Position numbers and translations under genes: made by a program. DNA of 64,000 nt from Oreohelix idahoensis. Lineage: Eukaryota; Mollusca; Gastropoda; Stylommatophora; Oreohelicidae. The notes beneath the pieces were generated by a model, which saw nothing but the letters and a program-made list of their open reading frames with translations, ran no database searches and was not told the origin of the DNA. Each line of letters opens with the position of its first letter. Within the stretch, counting starts at the first letter, position 1. The stretch covers positions 208,501 to 272,500 of the forward strand of contig JAMPIV010000582.1 of assembly GCA_024509875.1 (NCBI GenBank). The letters are read 5' to 3'. Below, one piece after another: positions 1 through 9,596 of the stretch.

Positions 1-555
1 AGTTTCAAATCTGTCCAAATAGAATGTTATATCGTCGATGGAAGCATTGAATGGTGGTAGGTTAAGTTTGAAAGTGCTTGCATTGGTCTTATCTGAGACC
101 TTATTTGCATCATTAGCATTACCCATGTTCATCACCTTTAATTTCTCAACTTCCAAAGCTAAGAGTTTTTCTTCATGCTCCATTTTTGCTTTTCTCTCTT
201 CAGACTCTCTTTCAAGTCTTTTATTTTCAGCCTCTATTTCAAATCTTTTATTTTCAGCCTCTTTTTCAAGTCTTTTATTTTCAGCCTCTTTTTCAAGTCT
301 TTTATTTTCAGCCTCTATTTCAAATCTTTTATTTTCAGCCTCTTTTTCAAGTCTTTTATTTTCAGCTTTTGCTTCTGCTTCTCTTTTTTGTTTTTCCATT
401 TCCATTTGGAATCTTTTTTCATCCACCTGCATCTGCAGTTTCTTTTGTTCAGCTTCCATTGCTTTATCATATTGAGCAGTTGCAAATTCTTCTAACTTAT
501 CACCAGTCTTCCCAAGCAATTTACCCTGCTCAATAAAGTGCTCAAATGTAGCCAT
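1..555 (-). CDS. LTR-retrotransposon gag, N-terminal part, cut by window edge
   Basis: An open frame runs leftward without a stop from an ATG at 555 to base 1 (185 codons). The protein starts MATFEHFIEQGKLLG. Roughly residues 50-125 form a strongly charged heptad-like segment made of repeated 9-residue blocks (AENKRLEKE / AENKRFEIE), which predicts a coiled coil. The last visible residues (PPFNASIDDITFYLDRFET) resemble the start of the capsid region in the gag at 13769-16294, where the matching motif is DDDIEGYLGRFE. Gag proteins assemble the retroelement particle. A probable LTR and primer site lie upstream at 2065-2511. Capsid and pol lie outside the window. The coiled-coil repeats differ from those of the tandem element, so this is a different family. 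Confidence 0.7.
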   Translation of the reverse strand, partial: MATFEHFIEQGKLLGKTGDKLEEFATAQYDKAMEAEQKKLQMQVDEKRFQMEMEKQKREAEAKAENKRLEKEAENKRFEIEAENKRLEKEAENKRLEKEAENKRFEIEAENKRLERESEERKAKMEHEEKLLALEVEKLKVMNMGNANDANKVSDKTNASTFKLNLPPFNASIDDITFYLDRFET

Positions 556-2064
556 GCTGAGTAATAATATGAGTCCACAACCTGAAATAATTAATTATCT
601 TATTTCAAATTTAATTATAACAAGTCTTAAATGAAGCACTTGTTTACTCACAACACTATATTATTATCCCAATCTCTGTGGGAAACAAGTCTTATATCAA
701 AGAACTTGTGTATAGACCTTTTTGAAATATCATCAATCAACTCTTGATCATAGGTGCACTTCCCATTCAATAGTGCACAATACTATTCATCATTTATTAA
801 TCATCAGTGTAGTAGTAATGCATAAGCATAACCCACTATTAAATGTGAATTAACTACTATAAGTCTAACCAATGACTATGTAAACACAATCACAATGTAA
901 ACATTAACAATGTAAACATTACACTGTAAACAATACAATGTAAACAATAACAAAGATTTAGCAACAATACGAAAACATTCGTAGAAATCAACAAAAAATA
1001 AAGCGAAAATTAAAGAAATATCACAAAAAATGTGATGATATCTACGAGAAGATAATACAAATACAAGACACCACAGTGTATAAACAAAAATGGTATATGA
1101 AACTAAACTATAGAAAAGAGTAGGCTAGCAAATACAAACAAATCAAAACAAAACTAAAGAATGCAGAAAAATAACGAAAACAATACTAACACATGTCATC
1201 ACAACTAACAAAAAATAGCAACAGAAGTCGCTTTGCAAATTCCAGTATCGGAAATTTGCACACCCTACAGAAAACGCTCACGATAGATGACCTCTATGAC
1301 GTGGTATGATCTAATGGAGACACCACCCAACCGAAAAACCCGCAGAAACATAAACATATTAATATACAAATAACATATAAACATATAACATGTAAACAAA
1401 AGAATGAGATGAAACACAGAAGACTCAGTAGAAGTATAAGGGCACAGTTCACAAACAAACAGGCCACTTAACTTATGGGTATCCAAACGTCAGCCAATGC
1501 AGAAAAAACAGATGACAATCAGCGTCCTAAGGAATGAAGATCCAACGATGATGGTCCATCTGAACTGCTCCAACTGCCATGACGATGGTACTTGAGCTTC
1601 TAAACAGTACAGGAAGTGTACAGGTAGTGTAAATAACGGCACTTGACCTTCTTAAATATAACAGCCACCAGTTTCACTCGGTACTTGGCCTTCTTAACAC
1701 AAGAACTTGTAAGAATCGGCACTTGACCTTCTCAAAAAACGACAGCACTGGAACCTTGACAGCAGCAACTTGCTTGACTTGCGTTAAAGACAACAGCAGT
1801 CCGTGTTATCCGGCAATATGCAATAACGCTGGGTACTGTCAAATTCCTGTTTTAGTCAAAAAATTGCAATTTTGACATTTACCGGACAACGACGAGTACT
1901 TTGAAAACTTTGAAGATGTTGACTGTCTTGAAGAATGTTGAAGTGTTGACTTGAAGGATGCCGTTTGTTGAAAATGAAGTGGGTAAGGGACCCCGTGCTT
2001 GCTGGTACCAGAGCAAACCAGCTTATGGACACCAAATGTTGCGTGGTGGTGGGCTTATCGAATG
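556..2064 (-). other. Untranslated leader of the left retroelement; no gene seen
   Basis: This 1.5-kb AT-rich stretch separates the gag start at 555 from the probable primer-binding site at 2065-2082. No convincing coding frame is present. Between about 1585 and 1735 a degenerate 16-bp motif (GGCACTTGACCTTCTT and variants) recurs four times. Confidence 0.4.
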
Positions 2065-2082
2065 CCTTTGGACTGGCCACCA
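2065..2082 (-). promoter_or_regulatory. Putative primer-binding site of the left retroelement
   Basis: On the minus strand the sequence begins TGGTGGCCAGTCC, two bases after the end of the probable LTR. A TGG start matches the CCA end of a tRNA primer. The tRNA was not identified. A second, similar site (CAACATTTGGTGTCC on the minus strand) lies about 50 bp further left. Confidence 0.4.
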
Positions 2083-2084
2083 AA

Positions 2085-2511
2085 TGTTGAGTAGCAAAAT
2101 ATGTGTGTTGTGTAAATGTTCTGTGGATGACGTCACATTTGCCACACAACGTTGAGGGTGTTGTATCTCATCTGCTTTCCAAAGGTATTGTAATCCTGGC
2201 CTTTGCAGAGTAGTGTGCCACCCTCAGACACCAGGGATGATGAGGCGTAGTAGCATGGTGTCTGTAGTCTGGTTTAAGTGTGTAGGATGTAGATGTGTAT
2301 TCAGACAGTGAGCATTACAAGCAAGGCAATCCACACAAGGACGTCACGTTAACTCACGACGTGAAAAGTCAATGATGCTTGCAACAGCTAGTGACGGTTT
2401 TGTATAATTTATTATAAACGCCACAATGACGAAGTGTGTAGACATAAACAAGCAGGTACATCATAGGTACGATCAAACAGTCATTGTTTCATCGAAGTAG
2501 TTGATTCAACA
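2085..2511 (-). repeat. Probable 5' LTR of the left retroelement
   Basis: The segment begins TGTTGA and ends TCAACA, a perfect 6-bp inverted repeat of the TG...CA type. It sits directly next to a TGG primer-site candidate and upstream of a gag frame. Its partner LTR is outside the window, so the boundaries rest on the termini alone. It contains an AT-rich TTTATAATAAATTATA stretch that could hold a promoter. Confidence 0.45.
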
Positions 2512-2579
2512 GGCACAGCAGACAGCATTATAATAATGTACATTATGTGCCTTTTTAGGATATCGTAAACCGCTGTACA

Positions 2580-2584
2580 TGTAG
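2580..2584. repeat. Left 5-bp target-site duplication (TGTAG)
   Basis: TGTAG directly precedes LTR1 and is repeated directly after LTR3 at 18810-18814. Five-base duplications are usual for Ty3/Gypsy integrases. The first five bases of the LTR are also TGTAG, so the chance of coincidence is somewhat raised. Confidence 0.65.
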
Positions 2585-4806
2585 TGTAGTGGTATTGATG
2601 GTATTGTATGATGATGATGGTACTACGTGTAAATTGTATGAGGCCAGCTGTGAAGGCTCCTGAGATAAAATGTAATTGAGAATTGTCAGAAGGCCTTTCT
2701 TGCTACCACTACGACCTCACACTTAATTTTTTTTTTTTATGAATGTAGCTGCGTAAAGTGTCTAGGGTTATGATGTGTACTGTGGTGTGATAGTTATAAA
2801 TATACCCATAGATATTTAACAAGACTAATAAGATTAACAAGTGTTAAAATACACTGAACTAACTCACGGGTATAAAGTTTTTGATATAATTATATTACAT
2901 TTATTTGTTCTGGATCAAGTTTTATTTTGACCAGAACTTGTTTTAAAAGAAGGATTTAAAATTTATGAAAATTATGCATGGAATGTTACATAATAAATGC
3001 AAAGGTGTACATATTTAAGTACTAGAATAGTTAGTTTTATTAAAATGTTCTGGTAGTCAGCTACTAAGGAGGATATTTATTGTCTGTGCTGTTGGGGTGG
3101 TCTCATCACACCTGTCTATATTGACTACACAGTGTCCAGAAAAATGGTGGGAATTTTTTTATGGGGTATCTGCAACTAAATGGGGTTGGTGAATATCCAG
3201 CAGACCAGAGGCTCACTCATCTGGTATTTGTAGCTCTGGTGCTGAAATCAGGTGGTCCCACCTCTCCGTGCTGGCGGGCAATAATGGTGGTCTCTGTCAC
3301 AAGGACTGCACAGATACACTTGTGTAAATCACCACCCGAGTAGATACTGCTTCGTAGACGACAGAAACTCGCAGCTCTGCAATCAAAGTATGGGCCATGT
3401 GTCAAAATCTATTCTCTACCCACGTCTGGACACACCACACTGACACAACAACCACATTATACAGACAGGTCAGATCTCTCTGACCAAACAGCACAGTTAC
3501 CATGGTGGGTTTACATCCGATAGATCCTCCCAGACTATAGATTCTGAAAAAATAATTATTAGTTTTCTACCCTAAAAGAGGATAGGTAATATGTTTCCTT
3601 ATTCTCAACTCTTGATCTGTCTTGCATAATCCTTGCTGGTGTTTAGGTACATTGTTAGTCCCTAGACCCTGACTTGGGCGGGGGGTCTAGAGCAAAATCC
3701 CTACTTGTTTGTAAGGCTAGATTATGATATGGCAGTATCAAATCACTCGAACATGAAACAATATTCAAAATATATAAAGAAATAATTTCAATCTTACCAG
3801 ATTATGAATAATTAACACAGAAGTGCTAGCAAAACTCAGCTGAGCTGCTGGCTATAGGATGGCGTCCCTAAATTAAACTCACTGTCTTTCATATGGGAAA
3901 ACACCACACTTTAAAATCTGTGTCTAACACTGAACAATTATTGAAGAATGACCCCAAATGCGCTCTAAGCGCTAATAATATGATTGTCTGTGGCCAATCA
4001 CTGCCGAGGTTTATTTTTAATTTCAAATTTCCTCACTAAAGTCATTTCAGTCAAGCTTCAGTCACGTATGGATGGTTATCTGTTAGTCTGTCCGTCTCTA
4101 CTTGTGTTTCTACAAAATTGTGCTCGATTTTTGACCCAACCGTTCTCTCCCCTTCAAATTTTTGTTGTAAAAAGTTATATATTTAGACACAGCTTCCACC
4201 AATGTCCCTTCACTTCTATGCTAAGTAAATTTGAACATCTGTGTCCAAGGTCGTGTTTTTGTGTGCAAATAACGATATGTTAGATTCAATGCAGTCTGTG
4301 GCTGATGTAAACTACACTGTCTTTTGTCATTATTTTCAATATTATCTATCCGTCTGTAAAATTAAGACCATATTCGTTCACTGCTCAGAATAGGCCATCT
4401 GGCCAGCTAATTTTTATATTCCTAACATTAATATGAAGAAAAATTTACTTTTTAAGTTTTGTAATTTTTTTCCGACGTCTGCGTTCTTCCGCTCAGATTC
4501 AAATCAAGCGCTTGGTATCGCAAAACGTCCAATTCCGTACCTCGTGTCAATTTGGGGGACTTGAATTTTTTTTTACTTTCATCCATTTCCCCCCACCCCC
4601 CCAATTGCGTCTCTTTAGCCTTTCCAGTCATATTTTTTTTCCTTTTTGATCCTCCGTTCCCCTCCGGTCTAGCAAGTCAATTTATGGAGGGTGATGACCC
4701 GCGGTCTAGGCGATCATGTACATCAGCAGCCTACGCATTATGTTTTTATCCTTAAATGTTATCCTTGGAGGAATTTTACCGTTGTATCTCTGTCAATTTC
4801 ACTACA
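2585..4806 (-). repeat. LTR1 (3' LTR of copy A)
   Basis: 2222 bp, with plus-strand termini TGTAGTG and CACTACA forming a perfect 7-bp inverted repeat. It is near-identical to LTR2 and LTR3. It contains a variable cytosine run near 4590-4602. Short open frames inside it recur in the other LTRs but show no protein similarity I recognise. Confidence 0.88.
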
Positions 4807-4819
4807 CATCTCCCCACCT
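4807..4819 (-). promoter_or_regulatory. Polypurine tract of copy A
   Basis: On the minus strand AGGTGGGGAGATG abuts the start of the 3' LTR, the expected place for the plus-strand primer of reverse transcription. The same sequence lies at 11823-11835 in copy B. Confidence 0.65.
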
Positions 4820-4893
4820 GAAAACATGCCTATGGCAAGTTCCAAAACCAGCGATACACATAGGTAAAATTACTCCTCACGTCTGCCATTACT

Positions 4894-5484
4894 CTAATTT
4901 TGATCACAGGGGTGCCGACTGAGGAAATCTGCACCGACATTCAATTTGCCTGGGATATATTGGATACTAAACTGATAAGGTTGAAGCAATAAAGACCACC
5001 TCAGCAATCTTGCGTTTTCATGCTTAGCCTGAGACAAGAACACGAGAGGCTGATGATCCGTCTCCACCACAAATGTCCTACCATACAGATAGATTTGAAA
5101 CTTCTTTATTGCCCAGATTAATGCTAAACATTCTTTTTCGCTTGTGGAGTATCCTTGTTCCGCCTTATTCAATTTGCGGCTTGCATAAGCGACTGGTTTC
5201 AGTTCCCCATCAGGTGAAGATGATCTTTGCAACAAAGCCCCTCCTAGTCCCACATTACTTGCATCGGTTCTTAAGACAAAGTCCTGTGTCAAATCAGGCA
5301 GTTTGAGAATAGGCTTGCTAGTGAGTTTTTCCTTTAACTCTTGGAACGCTAATTCACATTGTGCAGTCCAAATAATTTTATCTGGAAGTCCCTTGCGAGT
5401 CAGATCAGTCAGAGGAGCACAAATGGCGTTAAAATTTTTGATGTATTTCTGATAAAATCCGCATAACGACACGAATGATCGCAC
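4894..5484 (-). CDS. Copy A RNase H segment of pol
   Basis: 196 codons, identical in protein to the frame at 11910-12500. It begins inside the RT connection region (RSFVSLCGFYQKYI) and continues into a Ty3-type RNase H with the acidic residues D74 (RTDASN), E118 (SEKECLAL) and D143 (ETDHQPL). It ends with GADFLSRHPCDQN, near the usual end of Gypsy pol. No chromodomain or integrase follows, because integrase is encoded upstream of RT in this element. The methionine start is not a real start: the frame is separated from RT by one extra base in a run of six thymines (plus strand) at 5521-5526. Confidence 0.85.
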   Translation of the reverse strand: MRSFVSLCGFYQKYIKNFNAICAPLTDLTRKGLPDKIIWTAQCELAFQELKEKLTSKPILKLPDLTQDFVLRTDASNVGLGGALLQRSSSPDGELKPVAYASRKLNKAEQGYSTSEKECLALIWAIKKFQIYLYGRTFVVETDHQPLVFLSQAKHENARLLRWSLLLQPYQFSIQYIPGKLNVGADFLSRHPCDQN

Positions 5485-5503
5485 GTCCTTTTTGGTTTGC
5501 GGC

Positions 5504-6489
5504 CTAGGTGCTCTCTGCAGTTTTTTCCAAGTTCTTAGGATCAGGGGTCATATTACCCTGATATACAGTGTGTCCCAAGAATTCCAACTCTTTGCATCCA
5601 ATACAACATTTTGTTGGCCTAGCAGTTAAGTTCGCCTCCCGAAGTCTATCAAACAACATCTCCAGAGCTTCAATGTGTTCTTCAAATGTCTCTGTGGCGA
5701 CGAGAATATCATCCATGAAATTTGTGATACATGGGTTATTCAGGGGGTCCAACAATTTTCGCATCATCCTTGAAAACACACTCGGAGCATTTTTTTCAGT
5801 CCGAATGGTAGCATATTGAATTCATAATGTCCATCCGAAGTGCTAAAAGCCAAATAAGGTCTCACTTCAGGCTTCACTGGGATCTGGTAATAGCCTTTAC
5901 TAAGATCCACTTTTGAAAAGTATTTTGCCTTGTTCAGTCTGGCAAATAGCTGTTTTGTGTCTGGTAATGGATCCACTTGTCCTTCTGTGACAGCATTCAG
6001 TTTCCTGTAATCTATGCACAGTCTGTGTTCCCCAGACGGTTTCCTCAACAAAACGACACTAGAACTAAAAGATGATTCACTGTGCGAAATAATCCCCTCC
6101 TTCAACAAATACTCTATTTCTTCCTTCAATGCCTTCTCCTTCGCGAACGGAATAGAATAGGCTCTCATACAGATTGGGTTTGAGTCTACCAGTTTCATGT
6201 CATACTGTAGCAAATTTGTATGGCCTGGTTTATCTGTTAATACATCTGTATGTTCCTCCAGAACTTGTTGAACTCTCTCCCTCTGGTTTTTAGTCAGGTG
6301 CTTACTGACTTTTACCTGTGCTGCTGTTTCACAAGGATGTAATGGGTATTCATGTGAGGTGAGTGGTTCTTTTTGCATCTGGTTGCAATAGCCAAGGTCA
6401 ATAAGGGGGTGCTTTCCTGGAGTGGTCTGTCCAGATACTTCTTTAACAGGTTTACATGATAAACTTTTTTCCTTCCCCTTTTTTGTCAA
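5504..6489 (-). pseudogene. Copy A reverse transcriptase, broken by frameshifts
   Basis: Two overlapping frames together cover RT. 5764-6489 holds the N-terminal half (YRKLNAV, VDLSKGYYQI, MLPFGLK) and 5504-5779 holds the catalytic FMDD box (NFMDDILVAT) and the thumb. The two are separated by a thymine run of seven at 5790-5796, where copy B has five. Further homopolymer changes relative to copy B occur at 6465-6470, 6479-6484 and near 6381, so the first ~35 residues of the 6489 frame are out of register. The RT would copy element RNA into DNA in the particle. As it stands this copy cannot encode a continuous RT. Confidence 0.85.
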
Positions 6490-8086
6490 TTTTATAGTTT
6501 GTTCTAGACACCTTCTCTAGAACCGTATATGGACCTTGCCAACCAATTTGTAATTTATTCTGGCTTCCCGGTAGTAGAAGCAGCACCTTCTCTCCGACTG
6601 CCAGTTCCCTGTCCTTTGCCTTCCTATTAAAATATGCTGCATGTTTCTTCCTGGCTTGTTTCAAATTATCATTTGCCAGTTTCCATCCAGCTTTCAAACG
6701 AGTGGTCAGTTCGTTCACATATTGATACGATGAGGTAACAGTCTCTTCCGCCTTCTCATCTGTCCAGGTCCTTAATAGGGCTTCTAATGGACCTTTTATT
6801 GGCCTCCCAAATAGCAGAGTTGCGGGAGCCATCCCGGTTGAACTATGTGGTACCTCCCGGTACGCAAACAATGCGGCGGGCAGGAATTGATCCCACAGAT
6901 CCGGTTTTTCGTGTGCCAGCTTTCTCAGGATAGAAATGAGAGTCCCATTGAACCTCTCTACCTGGCCGTTCCCTTGTGGATGGTACGGACTACAATGAAA
7001 GTGCCTGGCTTGAAATAGCTTAAAAACTTCTTCCGTTAGTTTCCCCTTGAACTGAGAACCATTATCCGTCAAGATTTGATGCGGGAATCCTAATCGGGTA
7101 AATATTGTAAGTAGTGCCTCTGCTACATGTTTTGAATCAATTGATGGCAGGGCTACCGCCTCTCCCCACATAGAACAAGTGTCCACCAGAGTAAGGATGT
7201 AACTGTTCCTCCTCTTGGTCCGAGTGAGAGGTCCTACAATATCCACTGCAACCCTCTCAAAAGGTGTTCCCACTATGGGCATTTTCCCTAGAGTTGCAGG
7301 GGCAGTCCAGTGCTTTGGAGCTACCCTTTGACATTCTGGGCAGGATTTGACATATCTTTTTATATCCTCCGTTATCCCTGGCCAGAAGTAATGACAAGCT
7401 ATACGCTGTCCTGTGGCGCTGATCCCCATGTGACCACTGAAGGGGATTGCATGTCCGAGTTCCATCACTTTCTCTCTATATGCAATGGGAAGAACCAGCT
7501 GGTTGTGACCATTTGTTCCAGTTCCGGCCTTCCTGTATAAGAGTTTGTTCTTCTTGAAATATTCCCCCTTGCTCGGAGGTGTGTGGCTTTTGGGTAATTT
7601 TTTAAAACATGGCTTGAGTGTCCTATCCTCAGCCTGCGCCTTCCTCATCTCCTCTGGATGAGCGTTTATAGGTTCACCTTCTTCCTCCTTCTTCTGTGAC
7701 CTGGTCTGCACTGTCGCCATGATCACAGGTTTCTCGGGATTCCCCAAGAAGACGTATCTACACCCCAATATCAGAGGGTAGATTGGTTCATCTATCACTG
7801 CTGCTCTGATTTCTCCTTCCACATAGCGAGTTTTCACCGTTATCCTTGCGATGGGAAGTGTCATGAGTGGTATGTCCTTAGTCGCCCCTTGTATTTCCAC
7901 TGTTTCTGTGGTATACTGACTTGGGTCCACTAGGCTAGACTTCACAACTGAATCATAATCCAAACCTGTATCATAAAGGCACCTTATGGTGACCCCATTA
8001 CAAATAACATCCTCACAAACTGGGGGGTGATAAGGTTCCTGTTGTCCCTTAGGATTAACCTTTAATCTTTGCGTCCCCGACTTCAT
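6452..8086 (-). CDS. Copy A protease and integrase
   Basis: 544 codons. Residues 1-130 contain an aspartic protease with the DTG active site at residues 39-41 (CLYDTGLD). An integrase follows. Its zinc-binding HHCC region is visible as GHAIPFSGHMG...CPECQ. The catalytic core shows D in VDIVGPL, D in LTDNGSQF and E in GQVERFNG. A GPY/F-type C-terminal module (GWQGPYTVL) lies near residue 520. The frame stays open across the site at 6794-6797 where copy B is shifted. It ends early at KKFIM because of extra thymines at 6479-6484. Upstream, frame disturbances at 8161-8166 and ~8336 separate it from gag. Confidence 0.88.
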   Translation of the reverse strand: MKSGTQRLKVNPKGQQEPYHPPVCEDVICNGVTIRCLYDTGLDYDSVVKSSLVDPSQYTTETVEIQGATKDIPLMTLPIARITVKTRYVEGEIRAAVIDEPIYPLILGCRYVFLGNPEKPVIMATVQTRSQKKEEEGEPINAHPEEMRKAQAEDRTLKPCFKKLPKSHTPPSKGEYFKKNKLLYRKAGTGTNGHNQLVLPIAYREKVMELGHAIPFSGHMGISATGQRIACHYFWPGITEDIKRYVKSCPECQRVAPKHWTAPATLGKMPIVGTPFERVAVDIVGPLTRTKRRNSYILTLVDTCSMWGEAVALPSIDSKHVAEALLTIFTRLGFPHQILTDNGSQFKGKLTEEVFKLFQARHFHCSPYHPQGNGQVERFNGTLISILRKLAHEKPDLWDQFLPAALFAYREVPHSSTGMAPATLLFGRPIKGPLEALLRTWTDEKAEETVTSSYQYVNELTTRLKAGWKLANDNLKQARKKHAAYFNRKAKDRELAVGEKVLLLLPGSQNKLQIGWQGPYTVLEKVSRTNYKIDKKGEGKKFIM

Positions 8087-8323
8087 TGCAGCAATGTTTG
8101 AAGGTTTCCTTCTACAAAATTCGGTGTTATGGTTATCCTTCTTGCACCATTTACACCATCTTTTTTCCTTGGTTCAACGGTTTTCTTTCATTGAACTTTT
8201 GGTCATTGAACTGTGAGTTTCTGTCGCGATAGTCATTTCTTGGCCGCTCAAAGTTTGTCCTACCTTTATTTCCCTGCTCTCTATTATCAAATTTATTAAA
8301 TTGCTGTGGAGCTTTAAAATTGT

Positions 8324-9328
8324 CTATGTGCTTCTTTTAGCACCACTTACCTCTGCCTGGGCTGCCTGATACCTCTCAGCAACATTTAAAATTTCCCCCA
8401 ACTTCTCTGCACCTTGTTCCATGAGAAATTTTCTCATGTCTGGAGCCATGGACTCTCTCAATTGCTCAATCATGATCATTTCTTTAAGATCTTGGGTCTT
8501 CCCCAGAGCCGTCCATTTCTCCAAATAGGTTTCTAGTCTGGCCGAGAATTGGTGGTATGTCTCCCCAGACAACAGTTTGGCATTTCTAAATTTCTTACGA
8601 TAAAATTCACCATTCTTCTCGTACCTTAATAACAAAGCCTGCTTTAACATGTCATAATTGTCTTGGTCTTCCCTGTTCATTTTGGCAAATACTTCATAAG
8701 AAGCACCCCTCAATCCCTGTGATAGCTTTAAACTCCACCTCTCTCTCTCTAACCCATATGTAGTAGCTAATAACTCAAAACGTCCCAGGTACCCCTCTAT
8801 GTCATCGTCTTTCTCAACAAAATGGTCTAAATGAAACCCCATAGCTGAGTTTGAGGCTCCCATACTGGGCGTAGCATCTGAGGCAAAAGGGCTGGCACCA
8901 TTTTCAGGAGCCGGGCCTTGTAATTCCAGCTCCCTTAGTCGTAATTCGTGCTCCCTCTGCAACCTTCTATCTTCTGCCTCCCTTTCGGCAGTCAACCTTT
9001 TTTCTTCTGCCTCCCTTTCGGCCTTTTTATCTTCTGCCTCCCTTTCGGCAGTCAACCTTTTTTCTTCTGCCTCCCTTTGCTGTCGTTTTTCTTCTGCCTC
9101 AATCTGCAGCCTCTTAATTTCTCTATCAGCCTCAATTTGTAATCTCTTTTCTTCAGCTAACCTGTCAGCCTCTAATTTTCTTTCAGCCTCTTTTTCTAAT
9201 CTCCTTTCTTCCCGTTCAATATATTTATCACATTCAGTCGTTACGTATTGAATTAAAATTTGACCATCCATCCCCATCTCCTTCGCAGTGAGCACAGCAG
9301 CTGATCTAAACTTTGCTAGCTCAGCCAT
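8324..9328 (-). CDS. Copy A gag
   Basis: Gag capsid precursor. The start is placed at 9328 (MAELAKFRSAAVL). An earlier in-frame ATG at 9382 would add 18 residues (MYLLVRDLAYILLY...) that look like leader. Residues ~35-140 form a long charged coiled coil (EAEEKRLTAEREAE blocks), followed by a capsid-like helical region (FVEKDDDIEGYLGRFE, YHQFSARLETYLEKW, EQLRESMAPDMRKFL). The C-terminal half of this region belongs to the Gmr1-like gag family from which the vertebrate SCAN domain is thought to derive. The frame stops early at SGAKRST because one base is missing near 8336 relative to copy B. The zinc knuckle is therefore out of frame. Confidence 0.85.
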   Translation of the reverse strand: MAELAKFRSAAVLTAKEMGMDGQILIQYVTTECDKYIEREERRLEKEAERKLEADRLAEEKRLQIEADREIKRLQIEAEEKRQQREAEEKRLTAEREAEDKKAEREAEEKRLTAEREAEDRRLQREHELRLRELELQGPAPENGASPFASDATPSMGASNSAMGFHLDHFVEKDDDIEGYLGRFELLATTYGLERERWSLKLSQGLRGASYEVFAKMNREDQDNYDMLKQALLLRYEKNGEFYRKKFRNAKLLSGETYHQFSARLETYLEKWTALGKTQDLKEMIMIEQLRESMAPDMRKFLMEQGAEKLGEILNVAERYQAAQAEVSGAKRST

Positions 9329-9572
9329 ACTTTTTAGACAATATAATAATATATAAGCTAAATCTCTAACCAGTAAATACACTAAGTACTTCTAATTACT
9401 ATAGTCTAACTAATTCTAACTAACCAGTTAACTAATTAATTATTACTGGCTGTGAAGATTCACCAACTTTTATCTGCAGGGACACTTTTAATTTTAAAGG
9501 AAATTTTACAATTTATTTCCCTACTTTTTATTTCTCCCACCAGGAGATCTTAATATTACTGTTGGGCTAATT

Positions 9573-9591
9573 ATCCCTGGACAAGACCCCA
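9573..9591 (-). promoter_or_regulatory. Primer-binding site of copy A
   Basis: The minus strand reads TGGGGTCTTGTCCAGGGAT, five bases downstream of the 5' LTR (LTR2). It resembles the proline-tRNA primer site used by some retroviruses (TGGGGGCTCGTCCGGGAT), with two mismatches and one extra base. The tRNA assignment is from memory and tentative. Confidence 0.65.
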
Positions 9592-9596
9592 ATATA

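Noticed and set aside
3161..4283. Small genes within the LTRs (60-99 codons)
   Set aside because: The frames recur in all LTR copies with indels that change length, and show no recognised domain. They are most likely chance frames in long LTRs.
9328..9382. Upstream ATG as gag start (9382 in copy A, 16348 in copy B)
   Set aside because: The extra 18 residues are hydrophobic leader-like sequence. The second ATG gives a start comparable with the gag at 555.
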